Counted from the stretch's first letter, positions 1 through 11,945 are shown. The stretch is 64,000 nt of DNA from Ornithodoros turicata (GCF_037126465.1 NC_088201.1:6205001-6269000), one strand, 5' to 3'. Numbers and translations are program-made. Notes: a model not told the origin generated them from the sequence alone.

Positions 1-1343
1 AACTGCAGACATTTTTCACCTGGGAACGAAGATTTAATGTTGGGGAAATCAAACCCACCTAGTAAACTGTCATAAAATTAGTTACGGCAACAGGAGTAGG
101 AAAAAAGAACTCAAGAAAAAGAGGCTTTATTGCGAACTCAACTAAAAGCACGGTGGTATTGAAGTCAGGGGAGTGCGATGACCCTTTTGCCCTCTCCTCA
201 CTGCTGCAAGCATCTGTTTTATTTTTATTTATTTATTTTGTTTGTTATAGAAGAGAGAGTGTAAGGGCCGTACACAATCTTTTTGGTGGAGTCCTCCTCG
301 GCAAAAACAAGAAAATATCGGCTTTGTCCCGGCACCTGCAAGCCACTTGACCCATTCTGAGTATGCCTGTCGGAATACCTGCTTGCAGTCTATGCATCAT
401 CACTCATACCTGTACATTATTGTAAGTGTGTAACATATGGATACTGAGCTCCGCAACCGTCATCTTCCCACAAACTTGTTAACAGTCTGCCCTACACGCG
501 CAAAGTAGGTCAATTTCCAATCAGCATAATCTGTGTCTGGCTCACTTGTTTTTAACCATGACCAACAAAGCAAATTACACACAAAACACATATTTTGTTA
601 TAGAGGTGGGGCAATTCAAAATCTAAAAAAAATATTTAACATATATAAAATGATTTATGAGTTTTGGAATCTAGAATGTACAGCAAACCAACATTATCGC
701 AAAGTTTGGTTACGTTACATGCTTGACTGCGGTATGGATGAAAATGGTGGCCTAACTTTGTCGTCTGGTATCTGGTAAGTAGCGTTTGCCTGTATTTCAG
801 ATTCCACGTGTTCCTGAAAAGTCTCTACGTAATAGGAATTTTCTTTACGTAACCTGTTCATAAATGTACATTTCAATGAGCCAAAACTCGTTTTAAGCAG
901 GCAGCCTTGTGCGACGCTCATGGCTTTGTCCTCAAAAAAGCAAAACTTGTCTGCAACCGCGCTGGCGAGTAGCGTCAAAGGGAAACGACGAAAGTGAGAA
1001 CATATGGATATGTAATTTTACTAGTAGCATAAACGCAATATGCCCATCGCGCATGCACGCTTTTGTACAGTAGTCTTTGTACGGCACGAAATGTGTGCAT
1101 CCCTCTCAAAAGAGGAAAGTGGCTGAAGTTTCCTCATTGGTATTTGCCTCACATTTTTTCCCTGATGCGAAAGGCGATAGCAGCTCACGGGTTCAGAAGG
1201 CAAGCCTGCATAGTTGGCAAGCGAGTCGTGGCGACTCGGAGGCTACACGGCACAGTCAAGTTTTCTATCGTTTTGGCAGCAACCCGGGGTGCTGCTAGAC
1301 CGGGCCCGGTCCTGCGCTAGCCACCCCGAGGAAGGCTAATACC
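1..1343. other. Upstream region of the pantothenate kinase gene, no gene seen
   Basis: The open frames here are short and have no recognisable domain. The sequence is AT-rich up to about 1020 and more GC-rich from about 1180 to the start codon at 1344. The kinase promoter should lie in this part, but I cannot point to a TATA box or initiator with confidence. Confidence 0.5.
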
Positions 1344-1392
1344 ATGGCGGTGAATGGGGACGACGTTGGCGTTGGCTTGCAGCCGGGCCCCC
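1344..1392 (+). CDS. PANK: Pantothenate kinase coding exon 1
   Basis: This exon encodes the 16-residue leader [16 protein letters not shown] plus the first base of a proline codon. It ends at a strong donor (GTGAGT at 1393). The 63-bp intron that follows has a branch-like CTAAT and a pyrimidine tract before TTGCAG at 1450-1455. The proline codon is completed by CG at 1456. Starting instead at the ATG at 1458 would also give a full kinase core, so the leader is an inference from the matching splice phase. Confidence 0.75.
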
Positions 1393-4300
1393 GTGAGTTC
1401 ACGTCCAGCACAAACGTTAGCATCGGGTGTGACTAATGTCTTCTCAATTTTGCAGCGATGCCGTGGTTCGGAATGGACATCGGAGGAACCCTCGTGAAGC
1501 TCGTGTACTTCGAGCCCTCTGAAGGTGGCGCCGAGCAGGCGGAGACCCTGGAGCGAATACAGCATTACCTCAAGAAGCACGCGGCTTACGGCAAAACCGG
1601 CAAGCGTGATGTGCACTTGCAGATGGACAACGTGCACGTCGGCGGTCGCCAGGGAACGCTGCATTTTATACGTTTTCCAACTAGTGAAATGAGTAGTTTT
1701 TTGGAACTGGCCAAGGCGAAAGGGATGGCCAGCCTGGCCTCGACAATTTGTGCCACGGGCGGTGGCGCGCATAAGTTTGAGGCGGATTTCCACGCCCAGG
1801 TGGGCCTCGGTCTGCACAAATTTGACGAGATGGACTCCCTAATCCGCGGGATCCACTACATTGAGTCGTACAACTGCCGGAAGGAGTGCTACTACTACAG
1901 CAGTCCGATGGATCGCTGCGTGAAGATGCCGTACGATTTCAGTGATCCCTATCCGTACCTGGTTGTGAACATTGGATCGGGAGTGAGTATCCTGTCGGTC
2001 CGCTCGCCCAACCATTACAAACGGGTAACCGGCACGAGTCTCGGCGGCGGAACCTTCCTGGGCCTCTGCTGCCTCCTTACGGGTTGCGAGACGTTCGAGG
2101 AGGCCATTGCGCTCGCGGAGCGGGGGGACTCGACGCGGGTCGACAAGCTGGTGCGGGACATCTACGGCGGCGACTATCCCAAGTTTGACCTACGAGCAGA
2201 CACTGTAGCCAGCAGGTACGGATTTTGCACTACGTCATCCAAACTGTTCAGAGCCGTACACAGTGTCGAATTGGGGGGAGAGTTTTTCCAACCAAGTGAA
2301 TTGGCGTTAGAAACATGCGCAGGTTAAAGTAGTGTAGTCGTGTCTGTCTGGTGTTCCAAGAGCATTATCATGAAGTCGTCCGTTTTTATTTGCAAGAACC
2401 TCAGTGATGAAGGCATGGCACTCTTCTACGCCATTGCAACTCTCGCTGTCCCTCCCGCAAAAAGTGCAACTGTAGATGCTTTGCTTTTCGACTACTGGAG
2501 TTAATCCCCCGCAGTGACGCTTATCCAGAAAGTAGATTATGCAGGAACAGCGGTGTTTTAATCGGCAATTTAACCTCGGATGGGATGGTGTATTGAATTT
2601 CGGATTTTTAAGCGACATTGTTTGCCAGAAAAGTTCCCAATGTACGTTAGCTTCACTTTCTGCTAGAACACGTCCATCACTGCTTTCTTTCCGTACGTGA
2701 AGTGCCTTGTCCTGTGTTTCTTTATTTTTCTTCTTCTTATTATTATTACCTATATTGCAAGCCCTAAAATGCAGCCTAAAATTTACTACTATTATAGGAT
2801 TATTATTATTATTACCTAAAATTTGATCCTACACCCACTGCTCGTACGTTTTCCTTGGACTGGCCGTTAAGTGCATCTTTCTCTTCCAGCTTTGGAAACA
2901 TGAACTGCAAGGAAAAACGCGAATCAACGACGCGGGAGGACCTGGCTAAGGCCACGCTCGTCACCATCACCAACAACATTGGCTCGATAGCGCGGTTGTG
3001 CGCTGTGAACGAGGGTATCTCTCGGGTTGTCTTTGTGGGCAACTTTCTTCGCGTAAATCCCATCTCGATGCGAATGCTGGCGTACGCCATGCAATTTTGG
3101 TCCAAGGGAACTCTAAAAGCCCTCTTCTTAGAACACGAGGTGAGTCGGCTCCTTAATATTACAGTCGACCCGGGTTATCCGGACTCCATTTATCCGGATC
3201 CCGCGCTATCCAGACAAAAAAAGGCGTGGGGACGGATTTCTCCCCACGTATTTCGCCCTCGTTTATCCGGACTTCAGCCTCCGGACTCGGACGGGAATTC
3301 CAGGGAACAGAAGCGACTAATACCCACTACCGGTCACTGGCACTGTCCAGGAAGGACACGTGGCCCACACCTAATAAAGCGAGGTTGAGGACTCCGGTCG
3401 TGGCCTCCTTTTTACTGACACACAGAGGGTGTTGCTAGGAAGAATTTTCTCCCTTTCCGACTCTGCACGTTACACAAAAGTAATCCACCGAACAGTCTGC
3501 TCATTTCAGACTGAGAAGGTCCGCAGCAAGAACCCCCGCGCTGCAATCACCGACGACGACATCGTCGGTGTCGTCGCTTCCGATAGCGTTCGAGAAGAAT
3601 CTGATGATGAAAGCGGGGATGGCACCAGCTGTGACGGTAGAAAACGCGCGGGCGTCACTGAGAACGGCGCTAGTATCTTTCGAACAACGGAACGATATTT
3701 CGCAAGTTAATGCCATTAGCGGGGTTTTGCAAGAAGTGAATGCGTGTATTAGAATGAAACAGACGACAATGGGTAGTTTTCTGCGTAATGGTCAGTAAAG
3801 ATGTAATTTTAGGATCACTCTGGATTTTCGTGTTTCACTTATCCGGTTCCCCCGCTGTCCGGACATTTTCGCAGGAAACGGAGCCGTCCGGATAAACGCG
3901 GGTTGACTGTACTTGATGTAAAAATGTGAAACAGCGGCACGTAGGTTGGCATCTTCTGGCCTCACTGGGTCAGTCGGCAACGTGTCCCTTTATTGATACC
4001 AAGGTTGCGGGTTCGAACCTGTCCGAGGACGCCAGGAACCTGGCGACAGTACAAGGTTCTTGGGTGTGGCGTCCTCCATGAGAGACGTTAAAGGGGCACT
4101 AAACAGGCATACAAGGTGCACTTTTTGCTGCACTGTGCCACATAGGGCTGCCACCTTTCGTAGTGACAAATACCGGTTGAGGGAGAGGAGGTGGAATAGA
4201 GGGAAAGGAGGAATGGCTTGTGGGAAAGGGAAGTGGGTGAGGGGTGGAAGAGCACACAAAGAAAACGAGAGAGAGATCTCAAGATAATACGAGGAAACAT

Positions 4301-7300
4301 ATGTTCCTGTGTGTAATAATAATTAATAACTAACGAAAGAACTGGTGACTGCGGAGTTGGGTCTATGCTCCAGATCTATTCAAGCTGTAGTGGAATGTTG
4401 AAGGGAAAACCCCGCAAAAGCCCACATGAAAGGTCTTGAGCCACAAATACCGTCAAAAGGCTGCCGGTATCACCTTCCTACCGGCAACCGGCAGAGCGAG
4501 CAAATAACTGGCCGTGCCGGTATAATACCGGCCTGGTGGCAACCCTAGTGCCACATTGTAGACGGTGAAAGTTTGGTTCAAATATTATTGGCGCTAGAAG
4601 GTACAGAATGCCTGCAAACAGAGAAAAAAATTTCACTGCACTTTTCGTACTAATGCTCCGCCTTGCAAGGCTTTGCCGACGATAGCCGCACGTAATTTTG
4701 ATGTTGCGCCCCGTCAAACAGTCGCAAGCAAGGACACTTGTACATTAGTTTGTTGTTGCAGTGCCGGGATCTGACGTAAATTTCAAACATCCGTCCGCTT
4801 AGAACCTGCCACTTAGCTAGTTCAAACCACGCTAAAAGTCTGCAACGTTTCATTTGATGCGTGCACTACAGCTTTAGAGCTGTATTGCTCTGCTAGTGGG
4901 GATGAATATCTAACACTGCCATTTCCACAGTACCATAAAAGTTCTGGTGAGGTCACTGCAGTGTTCCCGGAACCGGCAGACCTCGTGCACCGCAGCTTGT
5001 CGCAACAGGGCCCTGGCCAACTGGCTAGGATTTGGAAACGTCACAGATTTCCAGTGCATAGATGCGGTTTTGTGGGAATTTCGTGATCCCGGAAAGGGAG
5101 GAGAGAGTCGCGCAGAATATGCATTTTGAATAGCATTGTTTCGCAGTTGATATGCTCGCGATAGCTAAAGGATTTGGATGTTGTGCGCTTTATTGTTTAA
5201 TGGAGCATGATCATTGGAAATGTTCGGCAAGCTGTTTAGTGCCCCTTTAAACACAGTGTGCTGTGCACCGAGATTTCAGCTCACTTTGAAGATCCCTTAT
5301 GTAGATGAAATTATTCCATGTCACTCGTGATCACAGTTACGCATGGGTAACTGGTGCTGGCACTCGTTAGCTTTTTCGTGACTTATTTGTCCATGAATAT
5401 TTTCTTTTGACAAGATTGATGAAAGTGCCAAATTTGAGTTATACAGATAAGTCTGTACAGTACAGATAAGATACGAGACAAGGTGTACAGTCTGTCACAA
5501 TATGATGCAGACAGGAGGGACCCCTGGTGAACATGACAGCTACCAGGACTATCCTTGCGTTTGCTGACCAAGAGCGAGGGAGGCTCCGCCTCCTGGATGC
5601 CGGCCAATAGGAGGACGCGGAGGGCAGGCTCTTCCCAGGCCTCTGCTCTCGCCTAAGAGATGGCGCAACGTTACCGTTGTTTCGCGTGTCGCGAGGCTTC
5701 TGCCATGGCGCACCAATCTAACCAACGGCTTCGCCATCTCTCAACATGGGAACGAGGCCACGCGGGAGTTGCACGTACGCTGGTAAACTGACGGCGAAGC
5801 CGTTGGTTAGATTGGTGATGGAGAGAGAGAGAGAAATCCCTCTTAAGTTAAAAAAGAGACACCCCCCCCATAGCTACGGCTCTGACTACCAGATATACGT
5901 ACCCCACTGTGGAGTGGTTTCACTTTAAAAGAAACGGTGCGACCGGTAAAATGACATAACGTCTGTCTCTGGCAGCTGTCGGTGAGATTTATGGATAATT
6001 TGCTGCGCAGGAACATTTCTCATTAATGTAACCAACGGCAGTGAAGCAAGTCATTTTTAAAATGCAGCATGATTTCGGCATGCGTGTGCAATACCAATGA
6101 GAAACTATGTTTGAAACGCACGGATACACGGCAGTATCGCGATTGCATGTTCTGTCGCCCAATTGGCTACCGCTGTTCCTGTGTCTTGAGGATCCGCCAA
6201 TGACGGCATTTTTTCGTTGATTTTCGACAGCGTTTTCTTTACTGATGGTAGCGAAGTAAAATACTTTTGGTTGCATAGTGATTGTTGAACATTCATCTGA
6301 GATTAAGTTGTATTTTTCCATTTTAGTGCTCCTTTAAGGCTGCCTGTGTGACAGGTGTACATACAAGTCACCTCAAACTTTAAAGGCTAATAGCCATCTG
6401 TCTGATGTTTTATTAAAATTTTTTGAAAGTGTTATTTTCATGCAGAAACAAAACTAAGAATCCAGCAAAATCCCATACGGTTGGATGGTACCACACAGAT
6501 TGCTTTCTACTCTGCTGGGTTTTAAAGGAATGAAGGTCATGTTTCAACTAATAAAAATGTGCTCTTGATAACACGCTGGAACAAGTAATGCGTGAAGTCA
6601 CGGCCCCCATTGGCCCTCGTGTCACCTGCAGCACCAGACGATAGAAATTAGTAAGCGGAACAAATCTACGAGAACAAAAAACAGTGGTGCGTTCATTGAG
6701 GTTTGAGAAGTCCAGGAGCGGGCCAGGGCAATGCTTGCGTTTGTTATTCGCTGTTGTCCGATGACAAATGTTCATTTTCAGACCTAATGCGAAAATTGAT
6801 TTCAAGAGCTGTTTAAGATGGCAATGTGCACCTGCTGGTCACCATTCGTTCTTGAATCCTGCCGCTAACAAGACAAATGAGCGAGCAAACGCAGGAGCAA
6901 GGCGGTGTTTTGTTCGGGAGCATATCAGTGGGCGCGTTAAGTAGCTGCTCTCTCAATCCTTCTCCGGCGCTCGGAGTTTCGTGCTCCAGGAGTAGCTATT
7001 AAACGGCACTCGAACGCTGAAACATGCTCGCCGTGGCCGTTTCTCACTTACTCTTGTTTCTGCTCTCTCTGCTCTGCTGCCATCCCACGTCCTGCATTCT
7101 CTTTCTTCGCTTTCGTGGAGAGAGGGAAGAGGTCACGTGACCTCTTCCTTGATATCCCTTTTCCACGCACCCTCCAAGAGCAGAGGTTGTTCCTCTTTCT
7201 CTCCTCCTCATACATCCCCCTCCCCTTTCCAGAGTGCATTATGCCACCCATCCTGAGCGGGCTGACCTCACTCTCTTTCAACCATAACCTCACCCCCCCC

Positions 7301-8526
7301 CCCCCCCCCCCAGACAAAAAAAAGCAGGGTGAACAGCACGCTCGTGTACGGAGTATGAGTGTCACCACTTAACGGTGACAGTGTCAAGCACTCTCGCTGT
7401 GGAGCAGCCGCTTAACGCACCCAATGTTATGCCGCACGATGACACCCGTCCTGCAATTCAGGACGGAGATGTCATCAATATTTTTGATTCTCCAGAAGAC
7501 CAGCAGCATAAATCCGATGACGACATTGAGGAACCCAGCGATGAGACTCTTCAAGATGCGTGAAGTGCACAGAGAAGTGCTGCGGCACTTTTTGAACAAA
7601 GCAGTAATGATAGTTAGGTTAATGTCATCAGTAAGAGTTCAGAGCGGTTGGATACCTGAATAACTTCATGAAGAGGACATCGGGCAGCTTCCGAAAGAAA
7701 CGCAGGCTTGTTTGGAAACTGCTCGATTCTCTGCTCATGTTTCATTTATCTGGATCCCTCAATATTGAGAAATTTTTGCTGGAAATGGCGAATGCCAAAT
7801 AAAGCACGTCTACTTTACAAGGCTGAACCAAAGAAAACTTGTGCCATTGCTTTTTGCATGTTGAATGCTTGTTGTGTGCATTGAAAAATACACTAGTGGT
7901 ACACTGAGCCTTAATTTTTGAGACTAGTGAAAATTTAATCAAAAACCTGCTGTAATGTTCCAGTCCCAGACTTCGTTGCTGCTAGCCCAATCGTATCTTT
8001 AGAATGGTGCTTTAAACTTGATGTCAACGAGGTTGCAATGCTTTTTCCCAGGCTACACTAGTATGACAAATTTTTATAAAATATTGAATTCCACATAATT
8101 TTTGCATATCTCAATAAAGGTTGAAATTAAATTTTGATAAATGGATTTCAGTCGAGTTCAGATCATTATTATTTCAGCCAGATTACACTGAGGGAAGGTA
8201 AAACGGGTAGGAACACTTTATTAGAATTAACATTATTAACAAATTTAATTTAATTTATTTAAGTTAAATTAAATTAGATTAATTAAATTTTAACAAAACA
8301 TTTTAATGGTCGTTTTAATTCGTTCTTACCCATTTTACCTTCCCTCAGAGTAATCACAGTTAAGAGGTCGTCAGTTAAGAGGGTGACGTTGCTTTTTCCT
8401 TCTTGTAAATATTAACCAGCTTTGTTTGGAATGTCAATGACACAGGGCATTCTTGAATTCCAGGGTTATTTTGGTGCTGTTGGATGCCTCTTGGAACTGA
8501 TGAGAACAGGCCATAGCCACAGCTAG
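1344..8526 (+). CDS. PANK: Pantothenate kinase (PANK3/fumble type), four coding exons
   Basis: Coding exons are 1344-1392, 1456-2215, 2890-3139 and 8464-8526, which join in frame to 373 codons; animal PANK3 proteins are about 370 aa. The enzyme phosphorylates pantothenate with ATP, the rate-limiting step of coenzyme A synthesis, and is feedback-inhibited by acyl-CoA in this family. Visible motifs are [12 protein letters not shown] near residues 21-32 (acetate/sugar kinase phosphate loop), HKFDEMDSL (the position of the catalytic Glu), [23 protein letters not shown] and [12 protein letters not shown]. Exon 3 gives [18 protein letters not shown] and [10 protein letters not shown], and exon 4 gives [13 protein letters not shown] and the stop. 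All three introns are GT-AG and keep the frame. The N-terminus has only a short variable leader, with no clear mitochondrial presequence. The last intron is 5.3 kb and full of transposons. Identity is secure; assignment to one vertebrate paralogue is not meaningful. Confidence 0.95.
1456..2215 (+). CDS. PANK: Pantothenate kinase coding exon 2 (kinase core)
   Basis: This 760-bp exon carries the nucleotide-binding DIGGT motif, the catalytic region and the GTSLGGGTF loop. It ends in VAS plus AG before the donor GTACGG at 2216. The open frame runs past the donor into intron sequence that no longer matches the family, which fixes the exon end. Confidence 0.95.
2890..3139 (+). CDS. PANK: Pantothenate kinase coding exon 3
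   Basis: The exon opens after TTCTCTTCCAG with C, which completes the serine of SSFGNM. It encodes the conserved [17 protein letters not shown] and [11 protein letters not shown] segments and ends in FLEHE before GTGAGT at 3140. A Tigger remnant begins 23 bp beyond this splice site. Confidence 0.95.
3162..3909. mobile_element. Tigger/pogo-type deletion derivative, copy 1
   Basis: Terminal inverted repeats start CAGTCGACCCGGGTTATCCG and end with the complement, CGGATAAACGCGGGTTGACTG. The element is flanked by TA on both sides (3160-3161, 3910-3911), as expected for the Tc1/mariner/pogo superfamily. Inside, the + strand around 3540-3760 encodes an acidic stretch and then [17 protein letters not shown], which recurs in the copy at 10194. 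I take this as the C-terminus of the lost transposase. The catalytic domain is deleted. Confidence 0.85.
3945..4087 (+). mobile_element. tRNA-derived SINE fragment
   Basis: A box A-like TGGGTCAGTCGG at about 3966 and a box B GGGTTCGAACCTG at about 4009 have tRNA-like spacing. A non-tRNA tail about 70 bp long follows, ending near CTCCATGAGAGACG. No mature tRNA fold extends through it, so it is a SINE and not a tRNA gene. Confidence 0.6.
4092..5246. mobile_element. TTAA-flanked inverted-repeat element
   Basis: The ends are exact inverted repeats (AGGGGCACTAAACAG and CTGTTTAGTGCCCCT) flanked by TTAA at 4088-4091 and 5247-5250. TTAA duplication is the hallmark of piggyBac-type insertion. No transposase frame remains. 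A hAT MITE (4143-4547) has inserted inside the left end. Confidence 0.7.
4143..4547. mobile_element. hAT-type MITE nested in the TTAA element
   Basis: Ends are TAGGGCTGCCACC and GGTGGCAACCCTA. The 8-bp target duplication GTGCCACA is exact (4135-4142 and 4548-4555). The body has a purine-rich block and an inverted ATACCGG pair. No coding capacity. Confidence 0.85.
5711..5817. repeat. Hairpin with 25-bp perfect arms
   Basis: CACCAATCTAACCAACGGCT and the next five bases (arm 5711-5735) are repeated exactly in inverse at 5793-5817, around a 57-bp loop. It looks like a small foldback element or the core of a MITE. No target duplication was identified. Confidence 0.6.
6321..6337. repeat. Solitary end of a TTAA-type element
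   Basis: TTTTAGTGCTCCT followed by TTAA closely matches the right end of the element at 4092-5246. I could not find its partner, so this is probably the remains of a second, degraded copy. Confidence 0.4.
7293..7312. repeat. Poly-C tract in the kinase intron
   Basis: An uninterrupted run of about 18 C followed by an A-rich stretch. It is one of more than ten long G/C homopolymers in this window. Confidence 0.8.
7380..7765 (+). pseudogene. Decayed Tigger/pogo transposase C-terminus, copy 3
   Basis: Read through two in-frame stops, the + strand around 7545-7640 gives a weak match ([16 protein letters not shown], then VNVISKS) to the ALRTAL-FEQRN-AIS segment in the copies at 3162 and 10194. 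An acidic segment precedes it, as in those copies. A degraded end-like ATTTATCTGGATCCC lies at about 7745. This is an older relic in the kinase intron. Confidence 0.55.
8464..8526 (+). CDS. PANK: Pantothenate kinase coding exon 4 (C-terminus and stop)
   Basis: After the acceptor TTGAATTCCAG the sequence reads [20 protein letters not shown] and a TAG stop at 8524-8526. This is the expected C-terminal GYFGAVGALL segment of the family, in phase with exon 3. It is too short to stand out as an open frame and was found by looking for this motif. Confidence 0.92.
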   Translation, partial: GYFGAVGCLLELMRTGHSHS

Positions 8527-9885
8527 GAGGGCAGCAATGGTGGCACGTCTTCGAGGTCATTCGACACTGAAGAATGCATCCGGTGGATGATTGTCAGAGC
8601 CTTTGGGCCAGGTAGATGCTTTTCCTATGGAATACTCTGACTAGGACTTGGAAGGACCATTCTGTTCTACTTTTTGTTTTGGAAGTGGGATTGAAGGAAG
8701 AGAAGTGTGAGGTTGGACCATCACTTGAGAGTTTATGATGCATGATCCGGTGTACTTTATGAAGTTACATGACAAATACACTTTTATTACTAAGAGGGTC
8801 ACACTATGTCATTCCTTATGGCCACAAGCACTGCAGTTTTCTGTTGTGCTGGGCCAAGTGATTGTTAGGGAAAGGAATTTTAGCTTGAGCATTGCGCTCT
8901 CATTCAAATTTGTAGACAGCCATTCCATTATTGTTGACCACCAAGACTTTGTAGAATGATTGGTGATTTTAGCTATCTGTTATTCATTCTATCATGCTTG
9001 CATGTCAGAAAGCCACTTCTGTCACACTTGTTTTATGCAGCCATAAGTGGAGATTACATTGATGTATTGATGCTCGGATCTGTGTAATTGTCTTCACCTG
9101 CAACTGTGTGCTAAACACAAATAATAGTATTAGGCTGCATATTTTAAGCAGAATCTGTTTTTTTTTTCCCTTATTAGGCAAGGTACTATGCTGTACAGCT
9201 GATTATTATTGTTAGAATTGATGCTTATCAAAATCCTGCTTAAAGTTCCAAATTGGTAAAAACAAAGTGCTCTGCTTCAAATTCGCAGACTGTGCAGCAC
9301 GCAGCTGTGTGGATGGAAACATGGCTCTCTTTTTTTTTTTTTTGTTTTTTTTTGCTACCACAACATTTTGTGATGTCACGTACATCCCAAAGGCGCCAAT
9401 CTCGGTACAAGGACGGTGGCTTTCGCAGTTTACCAACTTGTGTTCTGTTGCAATGTGTGAGTGATGTTGGGTCTTCATTATATATATTTTACTATGTATG
9501 GTTAGGGTGGACATGTAACAGTACAAGCGCTCGAATCTGACATTGCATTCTAACATTTTTATTTTCTTTAATATTTTCATCTCTGTGGTACAGTAACGTG
9601 ATTTGAAGTTTCCCGAAAAAAAGAAAAGAAAAAAGAAAAACAGCTGAAATGCTGAAGACATTGTGAAAACAAAAAGCATATATATCAAAGCCACTGAAGG
9701 CATCGTTAAGGTGTACACATCTTGTTCATATCACTAGCTTGAGGGCTGTTCCTCAAGCTGTTTACACGTGATGTTGAAGTTCTCACATCGAACACCGGAA
9801 GGACATGCTGTCCTTGCATTTTATTTTTTATTTTCCCTGTGATCATATTGCTAGTATGACTAATAAATATTACTGATGTACTTTT
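8527..9885 (+). other. PANK: Probable 3' UTR of pantothenate kinase
   Basis: This stretch has no coding signal. It contains T-rich runs and a canonical AATAAA at 9862-9867, the first good poly(A) signal downstream of the stop codon that I can see. The 3' end at about 9885 is inferred from that signal only. Confidence 0.4.
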
Positions 9886-10193
9886 CTCATTCGTTGTAGC
9901 AGTGATGCTCTCACTTGTATAATCTTTCCTGTCACGGCTGCCTGCCTGAACCGGGCTGTGTACGTACAGTACACAGGCACCCCCTTTGATGCAGGAAATG
10001 CACGGGGGCTTATCAAGCAAAACGCCGATACGGAGGTCACAATGTTGATCTAGTCTATAAAGTGGCCGAAAAATGACCGAAGTGTAGAGCACAGCTGGGC
10101 CATTCCACGCCGCTCGACCATCGCGGATATTTTTTTTTAAATTGTGCAGGAAGAGGGCATCGAGTACAGTACAGTACAGTCAGAGGAACAGTA

Positions 10194-10869
10194 CAGTCGA
10201 CCCTCGTTTACTCGGACTTCATTTATCCGGACAAAAGGCACGGAAACGGATTTTCCTCCACGTATTTTGTTCTCGTTTATCCGGACTTCAGCTTCCGGAC
10301 TCCGACAAGAATTCCAGGGAACGAAAGTCGAAAATTCTTGTAATCCAGCTCCAGTTATCCGGACTACCCTGAGCAAGAGAAGACGCTGACCCCCACTTCG
10401 TCACCATTTTCGCTGTGTTTGGGTTATTCCCGTCATACGTCAGCGACCTACATTCTGCAGAAGGGGACACAACTGTGCACGATGACCCCCTTTTCTATTT
10501 GTGTGCGTTCGGTCACGTTGACCATAACGGTATGTTGACCATAACGGTATGTTGACGGTGTTAATGACGCCAGTGAGAAAGAATGCCCCGTTGAGGAAGA
10601 AGCCCCTGTTGTGACAGTTGAGCATGCGAGATCGGCTTTAAGGACTGCACTGATATTTTTCGAGCAGCGCAACAACGTGGCTCAAGTCTATGCAATTAGC
10701 AAAAGTTTGCAGGAATCGAGTGCCTATACACTACTATGAAACAACTGTCATTGACGAGCTTTCTGTGTTTTCATTACGCCTCGCTCTGTATGACGTTTCT
10801 ATTCGGTCGTTTCATTTAGCGACGATTTCGCCGCGAACGGCACCGTCTGGATAAACAGGGGGTCGACTG
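10194..10869. mobile_element. Tigger/pogo-type deletion derivative, copy 2
   Basis: Ends are CAGTCGACCCTCGTTTACTC and the inverse, close to GGATAAACAGGGGGTCGACTG, flanked by TA (10192-10193, 10870-10871). The + strand around 10600-10720 encodes VTVEHARSALRTALIFFEQR and then YAISKSLQES, paralogous to copy 1. The body between the ends and this segment has been lost. Confidence 0.85.
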
Positions 10870-11173
10870 TAGTTTCGAAGGTCTCTGTTCAAAATATATT
10901 CTTATCAATATATATGAAAGTGCTCGAAAGGTTGTGCCGAGTGAGTAAAGTGTAACTTACATTTTTAGAGGTTATTTGGTCCATACTTAATTGTATAGCC
11001 TCCTAAATGTGATTTTTATGCCATTGGAAGATGCAATGCTTCTCTATTCAGCTCATACAAAACATGTTTCCTCTCACCTTCTAATAAGACGCAATTTTTA
11101 CTATGTTTGACATTTTTGATCGCCTTCCTTTTAGAATTCACCGGTACAATAAACACGGTCTCGTACAGTATGG

Positions 11174-11685
11174 CAGCGTTTCCCAAACTTTTGGCGGTGA
11201 CGGACCCCCGGAAGCGATGAGTACCAATTCACGGACCCCCCCACACACACACACGGGGGGGGGGGGGGGGGGGGGAATGCGCTAAACACAGGAACACTCT
11301 CAGTCAGTTCGAACTCGAAGCAAAACGATATGACGCAATGTATTTCCCATGCTAGCCAGTGCATAACCAGCAACCTCGTCAGCTGCTGCGTGCTTTCGAT
11401 ACAGCTTCAGAAACGATTCCGGACTGGTTTCTTCTTCTTGTTTGTATGTGTATGACGCGGACAAACGTGCATTGCAGGACTTTTCTATCAGAAATTAGAA
11501 GCTAGCCGTTGAAGCATGCTTGTAGCAATTTTGGAAGTTCTGGGTGTTTGGAAATCGGGCAGCATGTACGAGCGCGTGTTTGTGGGGACGAAAATCCTCA
11601 CTGAAATGTGAGAGACGGTTGCAGACCCCCACGGACACCTTCGCGGACCCCTGGGGGTCCGCGGACCACACTTTGGGAAACACTG
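11174..11685. mobile_element. hAT-type MITE with CAGYGTTTCCCAAACTTT ends
   Basis: It starts CAGCGTTTCCCAAACTTT and ends with CTTTGGGAAACACTG. The 8-bp duplication CAGTATGG is perfect (11166-11173 and 11686-11693). GACCCCC / GGGGGTC motifs lie just inside both ends. A CA run and about 20 G sit inside it. No transposase frame. Confidence 0.92.
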
Positions 11686-11906
11686 CAGTATGGTGTTTAA
11701 GGTGTACATAAAAAAGTTTTTCTCTTAGCAGTACCCCTTGCAAAAGAGACACTTCAAAGCTAAAGTTTCATAAATTTGGCAATTTTAGAACTATTTTTTT
11801 TTTAAGTGTGGCAGTCCGGATAAAAATAGAGGTGTTGGGGGTAACTCATTAAGTGTAACTGAGCTACTTTTTGCGGTAACGTTTAACTTACCTTGTTGCT
11901 TTTGAG

Positions 11907-11945
11907 CTCCAGTAACTTCTTGAGGAACTCAAGAAGTTACTGGAG
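11907..11945. repeat. Short perfect palindrome in a GTAACT-rich patch
   Basis: CTCCAGTAACTTCTTGAG and its exact complement are separated by three bases. It lies in a 11830-11960 patch rich in GTAACT/AGTTAC, like the internally repetitive MITEs at 21959 and 48977, and may be a fragment of one. Confidence 0.6.

Noticed and set aside
9212..9718. 168-codon frame on the - strand
   Set aside because: It lies in the probable kinase 3' UTR; the Phe and Lys runs come from T and A runs.
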